Program-made: the position numbers and the translations under genes
Source of the DNA: Mucilaginibacter lappiensis
GTDB lineage: Bacteria; Bacteroidota; Bacteroidia; Sphingobacteriales; Sphingobacteriaceae
Reading direction: 5' to 3'
Length of the DNA: 64,000 nucleotides
NCBI RefSeq assembly: GCF_900155965.1
Contig: NZ_FTMG01000004.1
Coordinates: 1 to 64,000, forward strand
In this document: positions 44,390 to 54,142 of the stretch, piece after piece
Numbering within the stretch: the stretch's first letter is position 1
Layout: the number at the start of each line of letters is the position of its first letter
The notes under the pieces: model-generated
Seen by the model: the letters and a program-made list of their open reading frames with translations, nothing else
Databases searched by the model: none
What the model was told of the DNA's origin: nothing

Positions 44390-45505
44390 ATGAAGATTGA
44401 AACTATAGCTATCCACGCCGGGAATAAAAAAGATGAGTCATCAAAAGCTGTTATACAGCCTATTATATTATCTACCACTTTTGAACGCGGTATCGATGGT
44501 GATTTCCCTGGCGGGCATATCTATAGCCGGTCATCAAATCCCAATAGAGCGTCACTAGAAAATGTATTAGCTCAATTAGAGTGCGGTGCTGATGCGGCTT
44601 CTTTTTCATCGGGTAACGCTGCTGGTATGTCTGTATTCCAATCACTGCCTACCGGTACACATATCATAGCGCCTGATGATATGTATCATGGTTTGCGTAA
44701 CCAGCTTAAAAACCTGTTTGTGGGTATTTTAACCTTTGACTTTATTGATGTAAACAATACTGATGTATTGCAACAATATATTAAGCCCGAAACCGGACTG
44801 ATCTGGATAGAAACACCGTCAAATCCACTGCTTAAAATAACTGATATTAAGAAGATTGTAGCTGTTGCAAAAACCAGAGGGATTAAAGTAGTTTGCGATA
44901 ATACCTTTGCTACTCCGATATGTCAGCAACCGCTTGCTTTGGGTGCCGATCTGGTGATGCACTCCGCAACAAAATATTTTGGTGGCCATAGTGATCTGAT
45001 GGGGGGCGCGCTAATCACTGCCGAAAAAAGCGAATGGTGGCAAAAAATACGCCAGGTACAGGAAATGGGCGGTGCTATCCCCTCTCCAACCGACTGCTAT
45101 TATCTGGCCCGCAGCATTAAAACACTACCTTATCGTGTTAAAGGTCATGTTCAAAACGCACAATTGCTGGCAGAGTTTTTAGAACAACACCCTATGGTAG
45201 AACGTGTGCTATACCCGGGTTTGCCATCGCATCCGCAATATGCCATAGCTAAAGAACAAATGCTGGCTTTTGGTGGTATGTTATCCTTTATCGTTAAGGG
45301 CGATGAAAACGATACCCACAACATCATTAACAAACTCAATTTATTTACCCGTGCCACCAGCCTGGGAGGTGTTGAGAGCCTGATAGAGCACCGTGCAACG
45401 GTAGAAGGGCCGGATACTAAAACGCCACGTAACCTATTGAGAGTGTCTGTTGGATTAGAACATATTGATGATCTGATAGCGGATTTAAAGCAAGCCCTGG
45501 CCTAA
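44390..45505 (+). CDS. Cys/Met metabolism PLP-dependent enzyme (cystathionine gamma-synthase-like)
   Basis: A 371-residue fold-type I PLP enzyme of the transsulfuration family. The PLP lysine is K195 in HSATKYFGGHSD; YSRSSNPNR and the late TSLGGVESLIEHRA are diagnostic. That late motif is shared by cystathionine gamma-synthase, gamma-lyase and beta-lyase, so the direction of the reaction cannot be fixed. It precedes the metY-metX-hom cluster and is separated from it by a repeat, a promoter and a riboswitch, so it has its own transcript. It links cysteine and homocysteine pools. Confidence 0.88.
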   Translation: MKIETIAIHAGNKKDESSKAVIQPIILSTTFERGIDGDFPGGHIYSRSSNPNRASLENVLAQLECGADAASFSSGNAAGMSVFQSLPTGTHIIAPDDMYHGLRNQLKNLFVGILTFDFIDVNNTDVLQQYIKPETGLIWIETPSNPLLKITDIKKIVAVAKTRGIKVVCDNTFATPICQQPLALGADLVMHSATKYFGGHSDLMGGALITAEKSEWWQKIRQVQEMGGAIPSPTDCYYLARSIKTLPYRVKGHVQNAQLLAEFLEQHPMVERVLYPGLPSHPQYAIAKEQMLAFGGMLSFIVKGDENDTHNIINKLNLFTRATSLGGVESLIEHRATVEGPDTKTPRNLLRVSVGLEHIDDLIADLKQALA

Positions 45506-45515
45506 GCAAGAAACA

Positions 45516-45594
45516 CAAAGCTTAAGACTGAAAGCGATAACCCGCTTATCAAATAAGCAGGCTTTTTGCTTTCCGCTTTTAGCCTTTAGCTTGT
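45516..45594. repeat. GCTTAAAGC-type inverted repeat
   Basis: The left side ACAAAGCTTAAGACTGAAAG pairs imperfectly with the right side CTTTCCGCTTTTAGCCTTTA. An inner dyad, GCTTATCAAATAAGC, forms a small stem. It is the same family as 42404-42493 and may end the upstream gene's transcript. Confidence 0.5.
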
Positions 45595-45608
45595 TTAATA
45601 AAATTTAA

Positions 45609-45641
45609 TTTGGAATTTCAATATATATCATCCTATATTTG
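45609..45641 (+). promoter_or_regulatory. Bacteroidota-type promoter of the met operon
   Basis: TTTG at 45609-45612 and TATATTTG at 45634-45641, separated by 21 nt, match the Bacteroidota -33 TTTG / -7 TAnnTTTG consensus. Transcription would start near 45648, about 45 nt before the riboswitch. Confidence 0.65.
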
Positions 45642-45691
45642 CAACAATATTTGGTAGCGATACCATTGATCAATTCTCCGCGATAGTTCGG

Positions 45692-45796
45692 GTTTTGATT
45701 TATAAAGAAGCGGCGAGAGATCAGGCTCAATGACCCGCTGGCAACCCTCCAAAATTGGAGAAGGTGCCAATTCCTGTCCCGGAAAATAACCCCGGG
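45692..45796 (+). promoter_or_regulatory. SAM-I (S-box) riboswitch
   Basis: The conserved S-box core is readable in order: the P2 left arm AGCGG, the kink-turn region CGAGAGATCAGGCTCAATGA, the closing CCCGCT, then the invariant GGCAACC. A short P3 (CTCCAAAATTGGAG) follows, then AAGGTGCCAATTCC and a P4 (TTCC...GGAA). Limits are approximate. After it, TCCCGG and CCGGGGA can pair in a hairpin that competes with P4 and the closing stem, a plausible expression platform. SAM binding would repress the downstream methionine genes. Confidence 0.85.
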
Positions 45797-45814
45797 GAAT
45801 ATAAATTTATAACC

Positions 45815-45925
45815 ATGAAAAGTTTAATTAAATTTAATCAGTACAACATTTTTAGCACCTTAAACGGTAATATACAACATATTAGCTTAAATATTAGCAG
45901 TATTTGTATGTGTTGCTGCTGCTGA
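45815..45925 (+). CDS. Putative cysteine-sensing leader peptide
   Basis: A 36-codon ORF too short for standard gene calls. It starts at an ATG 20 nt behind the riboswitch with MKSLIKFN and ends in ICMCCCC followed by TGA: five cysteine codons and one methionine codon within the last six. Such an end is statistically unusual and has the form of an attenuation leader whose ribosome stalls when charged Cys-tRNA (or Met-tRNA) is scarce. Poly-Cys uORFs are documented in mycobacteria for cysteine-dependent attenuation (established knowledge). The Cys codons TGTTGC at 45911-45916 can pair with GCAACA at 45973-45978. Translation is not proven. Confidence 0.6.
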   Translation: MKSLIKFNQYNIFSTLNGNIQHISLNISSICMCCCC

Positions 45926-45932
45926 TCGACTT

Positions 45933-45972
45933 AACACGTCCTCTTTTTCCGATCCCGAAAAATACACGTGTT
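45933..45972 (+). promoter_or_regulatory. Leader hairpin 1 downstream of the Cys peptide
   Basis: AACACGT (45933-45939) pairs with ACGTGTT (45966-45972), and TTTTTC (45944-45949) with GAAAAA (45957-45962) inside it. It begins 7 nt after the leader stop codon, so a ribosome at the Cys codons would affect its folding. Confidence 0.5.
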
Positions 45973-45979
45973 GCAACAA

Positions 45980-46000
45980 CTGGTAAAGAGCATTTACCAG
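45980..46000 (+). promoter_or_regulatory. Leader hairpin 2 before metY
   Basis: An 8-bp perfect stem (CTGGTAAA / TTTACCAG) with the loop GAGCA. An alternative AACTGG / CCAGTT pairing extends across it. No T-run follows, so it is not a standard terminator. Confidence 0.5.
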
Positions 46001-46039
46001 CCAGTTAAAAATCCATCAAATCGTTAAAAAATTAATTAA

Positions 46040-47386
<1,347 letters not shown>

Positions 47387-47392
47387 CAGGCT

Positions 47393-47463
47393 CCACCCAA
47401 ACCCTCCCCGGAAGGGAGGGCTTAAAAAAAGTCTCCCCTTCCGGGAGAGATTTAGAGGGGGGT
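47393..47463. repeat. CCGGAAGGG-type inverted repeat in the met operon
   Basis: Left part CCCTCCCCGGAAGGGAGGG and right part CTCCCCTTCCGGGAGAG around AAAAAAA, with outer CCACCC / AGAGGGGGG pairing. Repeats of this wording are scattered through many Bacteroidota genomes. Here it sits inside an operon, 19 bp before metX, so it may modulate read-through. Confidence 0.75.
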
Positions 47464-47482
47464 AAATATTTTTTATAAAATA

Positions 47483-48538
47483 ATGAATACAGAAATATTT
47501 AAGTACACAGAAGCATTTGAATTCGAATCGGGTCAGGAAATACAGGATCTGGAAATTGGTTTTCATACCTATGGCAGGCTGAATAAGGCAAAAGACAACG
47601 TGATATGGATCTGTCATGCCCTTACCGCCAATGCCGATGTATTTGACTGGTGGAAAGGTCTGGTAGGTACCGGCTTCCTTTTTAATCCCGAAGAACATTT
47701 TATTGTGTGCGCGAATATTTTGGGTTCGCCTTATGGTACAAGTAATCCTTTAAGTATTAACCCGGTAAGCGGACAGCCTTATTACCAGGCGTTTCCACAA
47801 TTTACTATCAGGGATATCATAAAGGCTCACCAATTGCTTGCTGATCATTTACAGATAGATAATATCCACATCCTTATAGGCGGTTCACTTGGTGGGCAAC
47901 AAGCGGTTGAGTGGGCTATTATAGAGCCGGAACGGATCAAAAACCTGATACTGATTGCTACCAATGCGCGTCATTCGCCCTGGGGGATCGCGTTTAATGA
48001 GTCGCAACGTTTGGCTATTACTACCGATCGCACTTTTTATGCCAATACGCCAGACGGTGGTCAAAAAGGACTTAAAGCCGCAAGAAGCATTGCCCTGCTC
48101 TCCTATCGAGGATATAAAACTTATTCCATAACCCAACAAGAAGAGAGTGACGATAAAACGGATGATTATCGCGCCTCGACTTATCAAAGTTACCAGGGGC
48201 AAAAGCTGGTGAACCGGTTTAATGCCTACAGTTACTGGTATTTAACCAAAACAATGGATTCGCATAACGTAGGGCGCGGACGTCACGGAGTTGAAAAAGC
48301 ATTGAGCCAGATCAAAGCCCGTACGCTGGTGATCGGTATCCACTCAGATGTATTGTTCCCGATCGAAGAACAGCAATACCTGTTCCAGCATATTCCTAAA
48401 TCAGCTTTTGCTAAGTTAGACTCGTTTTATGGACATGATGGATTTTTAATTGAAACAGAAGCATTAACAAATATTATCACATCGTTTTTCAAAACTGATG
48501 TAAAAGGAAAAATTATAGAACTACAACGTACAGCATAA
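47483..48538 (+). CDS. metX: Homoserine O-acetyltransferase
   Basis: A 351-residue alpha/beta hydrolase-fold acyltransferase that activates homoserine with acetyl-CoA for MetY. Nucleophile S135 lies in GGSLGGQQAVEWA, and the catalytic histidine is in FYGHDGFLIE near the C-terminus. The length fits MetX. It lies between metY and hom; the stop codon overlaps the hom ATG by one base (ATAATG), so translation is coupled. Confidence 0.94.
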   Translation: MNTEIFKYTEAFEFESGQEIQDLEIGFHTYGRLNKAKDNVIWICHALTANADVFDWWKGLVGTGFLFNPEEHFIVCANILGSPYGTSNPLSINPVSGQPYYQAFPQFTIRDIIKAHQLLADHLQIDNIHILIGGSLGGQQAVEWAIIEPERIKNLILIATNARHSPWGIAFNESQRLAITTDRTFYANTPDGGQKGLKAARSIALLSYRGYKTYSITQQEESDDKTDDYRASTYQSYQGQKLVNRFNAYSYWYLTKTMDSHNVGRGRHGVEKALSQIKARTLVIGIHSDVLFPIEEQQYLFQHIPKSAFAKLDSFYGHDGFLIETEALTNIITSFFKTDVKGKIIELQRTA

Positions 48539-49773
48539 TGAGTAAAAAGTTAAATATCGGATTATTTGGATTTGGAGTTGTTGGACAAGGACTTTATGAT
48601 ATCGTTAAAACTAAAAATTTAAACATTGAAATTGTAAAATTTGCCATCAAGGATCCGCATAAGGAACGTTCCTTGCCTGCACATTTATTTACTACCGATC
48701 GAGACGAACTGTTGAATAACCCGGAGATTAATACCATCGTAGAGCTAATCAATGACACTGAAGCTGCCTTTGAAATTGTATCAAGGGCATTAAGTTCAGG
48801 TAAAAATGTGGTTTCGGCCAGCAAGAAAATGATCGCCCTTCATCTGGAAGAATTGATCGAATTACAGCATAAACATGGTACATCTTTATTATATGAGGGT
48901 GCAGTTTGCGGTAGTATCCCGATCATCCGTAATCTGGAAGAGTATTATGATAATGAATTGCTGCATTCCATCAGTGGTATTTTTAATGGTTCATCAAATT
49001 ATATACTTTCAAAAGGTTTTATCGAGGGGCTTGATTATGATAGCGCCTTAAAGCAAGCGCAGGATCTTGGTTTTGCAGAAACCGACCCTACCAGTGATGT
49101 GGGTGGGTTTGATGCCAAATATAAGCTCGTAATAGCCGCAGCTCATGCCTATGGTGTAATTGTACAACCTGATGAGGTGTTTAACTTCGGTATACAAAAT
49201 CTCGGCGCTCAAGATTTGCAATATGCCCGCGAGAAAAATCTGAAAATAAAGTTGGTTCCTGTAGCTAAAGAACTGGATGAACGTCATGTAGCCTTATTTG
49301 TACTGCCTAAATTTGTAAACGAAACGGAGTTTTTATACAACGTAGAGTACGAATACAACGGTGTAACCGTGCAAGCGGCATTCGCCGATCAGCAATTCTT
49401 TTTTGGTAAAGGCGCAGGTGGCCACCCTACCGGATCGGCTGTATTGTCTGACATTGCTGCCTTACGTTATAACTATCAGTACGAGTATAAAAAGGCTAAA
49501 GAAAAGACCGACCTTAACTTTACCAACAATATTGAACTGAACGTTTACCTGAGGTATGATGACGAAAGCCTGGTGGAAGCTTTGAATTTTGAACACATAC
49601 AAGAACGTTATTACTCGGGTAGTTATAAATTTGTTATCGGAAAAGTGAATCTTCAAAATCTGATAGATAATCAGGATCTTATTTCTGAGAGCAAGGCTTT
49701 TATTGCTTTTGCTGATCAGCTTACAGGTGTGAGTTTGGCGGCAGAAAGAAAGCTGGCAGCCGAGGCTGTATAA
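48538..49773 (+). CDS. hom: Homoserine dehydrogenase
   Basis: A 411-residue NAD(P)-dependent enzyme that reduces aspartate semialdehyde to homoserine, supplying MetX. The Rossmann loop is GLFGFGVVGQG; GSIPIIRNLEEYYDNEL and FNGSSNYIL are standard. It has no fused aspartokinase, and the C-terminal region replaces the classical ACT domain with a family-specific tail. It starts inside the metX stop codon and closes the metY-metX-hom operon, before a terminator. Confidence 0.93.
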   Translation: MSKKLNIGLFGFGVVGQGLYDIVKTKNLNIEIVKFAIKDPHKERSLPAHLFTTDRDELLNNPEINTIVELINDTEAAFEIVSRALSSGKNVVSASKKMIALHLEELIELQHKHGTSLLYEGAVCGSIPIIRNLEEYYDNELLHSISGIFNGSSNYILSKGFIEGLDYDSALKQAQDLGFAETDPTSDVGGFDAKYKLVIAAAHAYGVIVQPDEVFNFGIQNLGAQDLQYAREKNLKIKLVPVAKELDERHVALFVLPKFVNETEFLYNVEYEYNGVTVQAAFADQQFFFGKGAGGHPTGSAVLSDIAALRYNYQYEYKKAKEKTDLNFTNNIELNVYLRYDDESLVEALNFEHIQERYYSGSYKFVIGKVNLQNLIDNQDLISESKAFIAFADQLTGVSLAAERKLAAEAV

Positions 49774-49795
49774 GTTGATCTGCTACAATAGTATT

Positions 49796-49825
49796 AAAGG
49801 CTCCGGAAACGGGGCCTTTTTATTT
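49796..49825. terminator. Bidirectional terminator with GAAA tetraloop
   Basis: Stem AAAGGCTCCG / CGGGGCCTTT with one T-G wobble and a GAAA loop, followed by TTATTT. It lies between the convergent hom and the 162-aa membrane protein gene. Confidence 0.85.
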
Positions 49826-50312
49826 AGACTTTAGCAAAGTAAGCCGCTATGCGTTTACCGAAAGCAACTGTGATAATTCCTATAAACAATCTTGAACAGG
49901 AGGATATTACACTTTGCTGATCAGCAGCATTAGTAAGATTATATATTCTGTAGATCAGATCGGGCAGGGTATTAACAATCAGTAAACCACCGATGATCAG
50001 GAGCGCCATTTCATAAATCACCTTCCTGTCGGCAAATAATTTTGCATTTTCCTGGTAATCTGCCGAATTGGTGACTATGCGTGTAATGAATTTTGTTTTA
50101 GCTATGAGAAAAATTGCCAGTATGAGTAATAAGACAAAGCTCAGACCTTCTATCCATAAGGCGTTAATCTGTTCTGTAGGTTGCTCTGCATTTATATTGC
50201 CACCATGTGCACTCAAAAAAGTTAGTAAGCTGGGTAATTTGGAGATATCTGCCACAAAAAGATAAATACCAAGAATTTTTATGGTAATTTCATATACATC
50301 AGACTTTTTCAT
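49824..50312 (-). CDS. Hypothetical four-helix membrane protein
   Basis: A 162-residue protein with four predicted transmembrane segments (around 8-32, 53-70, 100-120 and 138-155). No family is recognised. Loops are short and polar, and there are no conserved charged motifs inside the membrane to suggest transport. It is convergent with hom and separated from it only by the shared terminator, and it sits downstream of the phosphoglycerate mutase gene on the same strand with 75 bp between them, so cotranscription is possible. Confidence 0.6.
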   Translation of the reverse strand: MKKSDVYEITIKILGIYLFVADISKLPSLLTFLSAHGGNINAEQPTEQINALWIEGLSFVLLLILAIFLIAKTKFITRIVTNSADYQENAKLFADRKVIYEMALLIIGGLLIVNTLPDLIYRIYNLTNAADQQSVISSCSRLFIGIITVAFGKRIAAYFAKV

Positions 50313-50387
50313 CTTTTAAGTGGGATAAGGTTTATTTATAGTGCAACGAATATAAACAAATACCTCACATACAAAAGATATAGTATG

Positions 50388-51077
50388 TTAATCCAGGTAA
50401 TAATGCCTTATCTGATTCAAACCCTCATCAAGTTCATATACCCAGGGAGTAGCGGTAGGTATTTCAAGGTTGCTTACCTCTTCATCGCTCAAATGGTCAA
50501 TATATTTAATTAGGGAGCGCAGGCTGTTTCCATGTGCAACCACCACTACCTTTTGATTACGGCGCATTGCTTTTACAATACGTTCGTTCCAAAAGGGTAA
50601 AACACGGTCCATAGTTTCTCCCAGGTTTTCTGTTAGCGGCAATTCACGTTCCGTTAGGCCATTATACCGAAGATCATGCCCTGGATAACGTGGATCATCA
50701 CGTGTAACAGCCGGCGGATGTTCATTAGGATCGCGCCGCCATTTTAGCACCTGCTCCGATCCATATTTAGCTATGGCATCATCTTTATTCATGCCCTGTA
50801 GCGCGCCATAAAAACGTTCGTTTAGTCGCCATGATTTTTCAACGGGTATCCAAAGGTGGTCTAACTCTTCCAATACCAAATGCAGTGTTTTAATAGATCG
50901 TTTGAGGTATGATGTAAAGCCGACATCAAAGTTATAATCGTTCTTTTTAAGTATGCGGCCAGCATTTTTGGCCTGCTCATAACCATTTTCAGATAAATCA
51001 ACGTCTTCCCAGCCGGTAAAGCGATTCTCCAGGTTCCAGGCACTTTCGCCATGGCGTATCAATACTAATTTTTGCAT
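50388..51077 (-). CDS. gpmA: 2,3-bisphosphoglycerate-dependent phosphoglycerate mutase
   Basis: A 229-residue glycolytic mutase that interconverts 3- and 2-phosphoglycerate. The N-terminal [18 protein letters not shown] carries the phospho-histidine, and [11 protein letters not shown] and [11 protein letters not shown] complete the active site. The ATG at 51077 gives the family N-terminus; a TTG 13 codons upstream is rejected. Confidence 0.95.
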   Translation of the reverse strand: MQKLVLIRHGESAWNLENRFTGWEDVDLSENGYEQAKNAGRILKKNDYNFDVGFTSYLKRSIKTLHLVLEELDHLWIPVEKSWRLNERFYGALQGMNKDDAIAKYGSEQVLKWRRDPNEHPPAVTRDDPRYPGHDLRYNGLTERELPLTENLGETMDRVLPFWNERIVKAMRRNQKVVVVAHGNSLRSLIKYIDHLSDEEVSNLEIPTATPWVYELDEGLNQIRHYYLD

Positions 51078-51180
51078 AGGTAAATACTTAACACAAAAGT
51101 ACCCGTTGAGTTGCAAAAATTTGCTTAATATTTATAAATCTGTTAGATTGCGGTGAACCAATTAAAAAATCTAACCTATT

Positions 51181-51771
51181 ATGATTCCTACAACACCCGT
51201 AACTGTTAAAGATGGCATTGCCAACCCCGCTCCTCTTGGTCTTTGTGCCTTCGGCATGACCACCGTATTATTAAACATTCACAATGCCGGTTTTTTTGAA
51301 ATGAACACCATGATACTGGCCATGGGTATATTTTATGGCGGATTAGCACAGATAATTGCGGGTGTAATTGAAGCCAAAAAGAATAACACTTTTGGTTTAA
51401 CGGCTTTTACTTCTTATGGTTTTTTCTGGCTGTCGTTAGTTGGTTTAATAGTGATGCCTAAACTAGGTTGGGGCGCAGCACCATCAGAAGGTGCCATGTG
51501 TGCCTATTTAAGCGTTTGGGGAGTATTTACTTTGTTGTTGTTTTTTGGAACGTTGAAATTAAACCGTGCGCTACAGTTTGTATTTGCATCCTTAACCATA
51601 CTGTTCTTTTTACTTGTTGCCGGCGATGCTACTGGTAACAGCAGTATAAAACATTTGGCCGGGTACGAGGGTATCATTTGCGGTGCATCGGCTATATATA
51701 CCGGTATAGCCAATGTATTGAATGAGGTTTATGGCAGGGTTGTATTGCCCATTGGCCCTGTTAATGTTTAA
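51181..51771 (+). CDS. satP: Acetate/succinate uptake transporter, YaaH/SatP family
   Basis: A 196-residue protein with six transmembrane helices and the signature [14 protein letters not shown] near the N-terminus, diagnostic for the GPR1/FUN34/YaaH family of acetate-succinate proton symporters. The length equals SatP. It has a short intergenic distance (37 bp) to the SRPBCC gene downstream on the same strand and may be cotranscribed with it. Confidence 0.9.
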   Translation: MIPTTPVTVKDGIANPAPLGLCAFGMTTVLLNIHNAGFFEMNTMILAMGIFYGGLAQIIAGVIEAKKNNTFGLTAFTSYGFFWLSLVGLIVMPKLGWGAAPSEGAMCAYLSVWGVFTLLLFFGTLKLNRALQFVFASLTILFFLLVAGDATGNSSIKHLAGYEGIICGASAIYTGIANVLNEVYGRVVLPIGPVNV

Positions 51772-51808
51772 TTTAAAAAGCTAAAATTAATTCTGCTAAA
51801 TTGCGCAG

Positions 51809-52192
51809 GTGAAAGATTTTAAAAAATATTACAGCATACCGGCCACTCCCGAAGAGATTTATATGGCCTTAACCAATCCTATTACCTTAGAATTGTGGAC
51901 AGGTGAAACGGCCGAGATGTCGACCGAACCGGATTCCGAATTTTCTATGTGGGATGGTAGCATTACCGGGAAAAACCTGGAATTTGAGCCTGGGAAAAAA
52001 ATAGTACAACAATGGTATTTTGAGGGCGAATCTGATAATTCCATAGTAACCATTAAACTACATCCTGATAAAGGAGGATCATCGGTTGAACTACGGCATA
52101 CTAACATTCCGGATAACGACTTTGATGATATGGTTGATGGCTGGAACAACAGTTATTTTGGTGGTCTGATAGATTTTTTTGAAGGAGAATAA
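51809..52192 (+). CDS. SRPBCC (AHSA1-like) domain protein
   Basis: A 127-residue START-like/AHSA1 protein. The opening ATPEEIYMALTNPITLELWTG and the closing DDMVDGWNNSYFGGLIDFFE match the activator-of-Hsp90-ATPase-1-like group. These bind hydrophobic ligands or act as small enzymes; none is assigned here. The start is GTG at 51809. It is downstream of satP by 37 bp and is followed by a strong terminator. Confidence 0.85.
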   Translation: MKDFKKYYSIPATPEEIYMALTNPITLELWTGETAEMSTEPDSEFSMWDGSITGKNLEFEPGKKIVQQWYFEGESDNSIVTIKLHPDKGGSSVELRHTNIPDNDFDDMVDGWNNSYFGGLIDFFEGE

Positions 52193-52228
52193 AACTTAAG
52201 CCAAAGGAGAGTATAACAAAATATAAAG

Positions 52229-52272
52229 CTAAAACAGCAAAGCCGCTCATTTGAGCGGCTTTGCTGTTTTAG
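52229..52272. terminator. Strong bidirectional terminator
   Basis: 21-bp perfect arms (52229-52249 and 52252-52272) around a 2-nt TT loop, with CTAAAACAGCAAAG at one end and GCGGC inside. It lies between the convergent SRPBCC and OmpA-like genes. Confidence 0.88.
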
Positions 52273-52300
52273 AGATTATATCTAAACTGAAATCCAACTA

Positions 52301-53674
52301 TTAATATAGTGTGAATTCAACCCTGCGGTTTGCCTGACGGCCAGCAGCTGTTTTGTTAGATGCAATTGGTTGTGTTTGACCATAACCTGTAGCCTCAATA
52401 CGTGATGCATTAGCACCTTTGCTTACTAAGTAAGATTTGATTGATTCTGCACGGTCTTTTGATAATCTCATGTTCAAATCTTTAGAACCTGTGTTATCAG
52501 TGTGACCAGCTAATTTTAAGCTGAAGTTTCTGTTGATCAGCAAGTTAGCAACTCTGTCTAAGCTTGGCAATGAGTGCTCACGGATTGTTGATTTACCCAA
52601 ATCGAATTCCAGGTTTTTAATCGCATCCCTAACCACTTTTCTGTCTTCTTCTGTTACAACAATAACCGGTTTAGCTAATGGACAACCTGAACCATCTACC
52701 TGAGTACCAGAAGGTGTGTTTGGACATTTATCATTAATATCCAGTACTCCATCGCCATCACTATCAGTTGTTAATTTGGCAAGGTTAGCATTAGTAGTGT
52801 TCAAATCATTTCTTAACTGGTCGTTTTTAGCTTTTTCTGCATCAATTTCTTGTTGTAATGCGGTTTTGGTTTGTTGATTTTCCCATAAGTATTCCTTACG
52901 CATTGATGATACAGGGTTGTGTGTTGCCATCTGAGGTTTTTTAGGACTACCTAAAGCAAATTCCAAACCTATGTGTGCGTAGGAGAACCTGTCATTGGTT
53001 GATCCGTAGTTATAACCATCAAAGTTATCAGATTGTACAAAGTTAACCTGGTAACCTAAATCAAGATTTACACCTGGTGCAATATCAAATTTCAAACCAA
53101 GACCTATCGGGATAAAGATTTCATTAATTGAACCCTTTCCGTCGGTTTTGAAGTTAGTTTCCTGACCACCAGGGGTAGTGATTTTAGGTGTGTAATTCAT
53201 GGTACCAGCACCTACGGTTAAATAAGGCTGAATAAATGGTTTGTCATGGCGCCAGTTAATGTTCGCCAATGTAATGTTAGCACTCAGGGCTGCCGACCAG
53301 TTAATGTTGGTAGAGTACTGGCTGTAAACCGTGCCATTAGCACTTGTCTGACTGTTATCACCTTTTACTTTACCTCTTAGGAAATCGGCTTGGATACCTA
53401 ATGATGGTAGTATTTGGTCTTTAATGTAAGCACCATATCCAACTTGTTCTTTTGGATTTTTAAAATCCTGTCTGCCGTTGGTGCCAAAAATGGTGTAGGG
53501 AGTTAATAAACCACCATGCACACCTACAGACCAGGTGCGTAATTTATCACCACCTGAAAAAGGCTTTACATAATCGTAACTTGAAGCTGTTGTGTCAGGT
53601 GATTGGGCAAATAGTTTACCACCTACCATAAGTCCTGTTAGCAGCAGCGTGGTTTTTTTTAAATTTGATTTCAT
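52301..53674 (-). CDS. OmpA family outer-membrane protein with thrombospondin type 3 repeat
   Basis: A 457-residue outer-membrane protein. The signal peptide is MKSNLKKTTLLLTGLMVGGK/LFAQ, followed by an N-terminal beta-barrel-like half (residues about 30-235). A short coiled-coil-prone segment (around 265-300) leads into a calcium-binding TSP3 unit, DSDGDGVLDINDKCP. The C-terminal OmpA peptidoglycan-binding domain contains LAGHTDNTGSKDLNMRLSKD. I choose the ATG at 53674; the upstream extension to 53734 has no signal peptide at its N-terminus. It probably anchors the outer membrane to peptidoglycan. Confidence 0.9.
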   Translation of the reverse strand: MKSNLKKTTLLLTGLMVGGKLFAQSPDTTASSYDYVKPFSGGDKLRTWSVGVHGGLLTPYTIFGTNGRQDFKNPKEQVGYGAYIKDQILPSLGIQADFLRGKVKGDNSQTSANGTVYSQYSTNINWSAALSANITLANINWRHDKPFIQPYLTVGAGTMNYTPKITTPGGQETNFKTDGKGSINEIFIPIGLGLKFDIAPGVNLDLGYQVNFVQSDNFDGYNYGSTNDRFSYAHIGLEFALGSPKKPQMATHNPVSSMRKEYLWENQQTKTALQQEIDAEKAKNDQLRNDLNTTNANLAKLTTDSDGDGVLDINDKCPNTPSGTQVDGSGCPLAKPVIVVTEEDRKVVRDAIKNLEFDLGKSTIREHSLPSLDRVANLLINRNFSLKLAGHTDNTGSKDLNMRLSKDRAESIKSYLVSKGANASRIEATGYGQTQPIASNKTAAGRQANRRVEFTLY

Positions 53675-54142
53675 ATCGTTGTGTTTAATTAGTGGTTTAC
53701 TGTTCAATAAACCATACCCCCCCTTAGGCAACATTAATGCCAGCAGGTTTTTTTGGGAGAAGTCATGCAGGATAAAATTATACTAATCTTTTAAATTTTA
53801 GGGCTAAAATTTAAGTATAAATGACTGATAGAACCCGTTTTAAGAGTTGTAAATGGACAAAAGAGAAACCCGTGTTTTAACGGGTTATAATTGTGAGTTA
53901 CTGATTTTTTGTACCATATAGTTAATGAGTTAAAAACAGTACAGTCTGTATTAAAAAACTTATTTTTGTATATATTAATCTATACAATAGCTAATTATCA
54001 ATGTATTGTTTATAAAAGGAGAAAATGTTGAAGATGAAATTTGGATGAAATTTCGTTAGTATGGGTATTTTTTAATTTATTATTAAAACGAATAACGAAT
54101 GTATATAATACTTATTGTGATATAATAATAAATATGATATGA
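53675..54142. other. AT-rich spacer upstream of the OmpA-like gene
   Basis: 468 bp with no supportable gene. It should contain the promoter of the OmpA-like gene and the 3' region of the MDMPI-like gene. The only structure noted is a 7-bp hairpin, AACCCGT / ACGGGTT, at 53867-53886. Confidence 0.5.
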
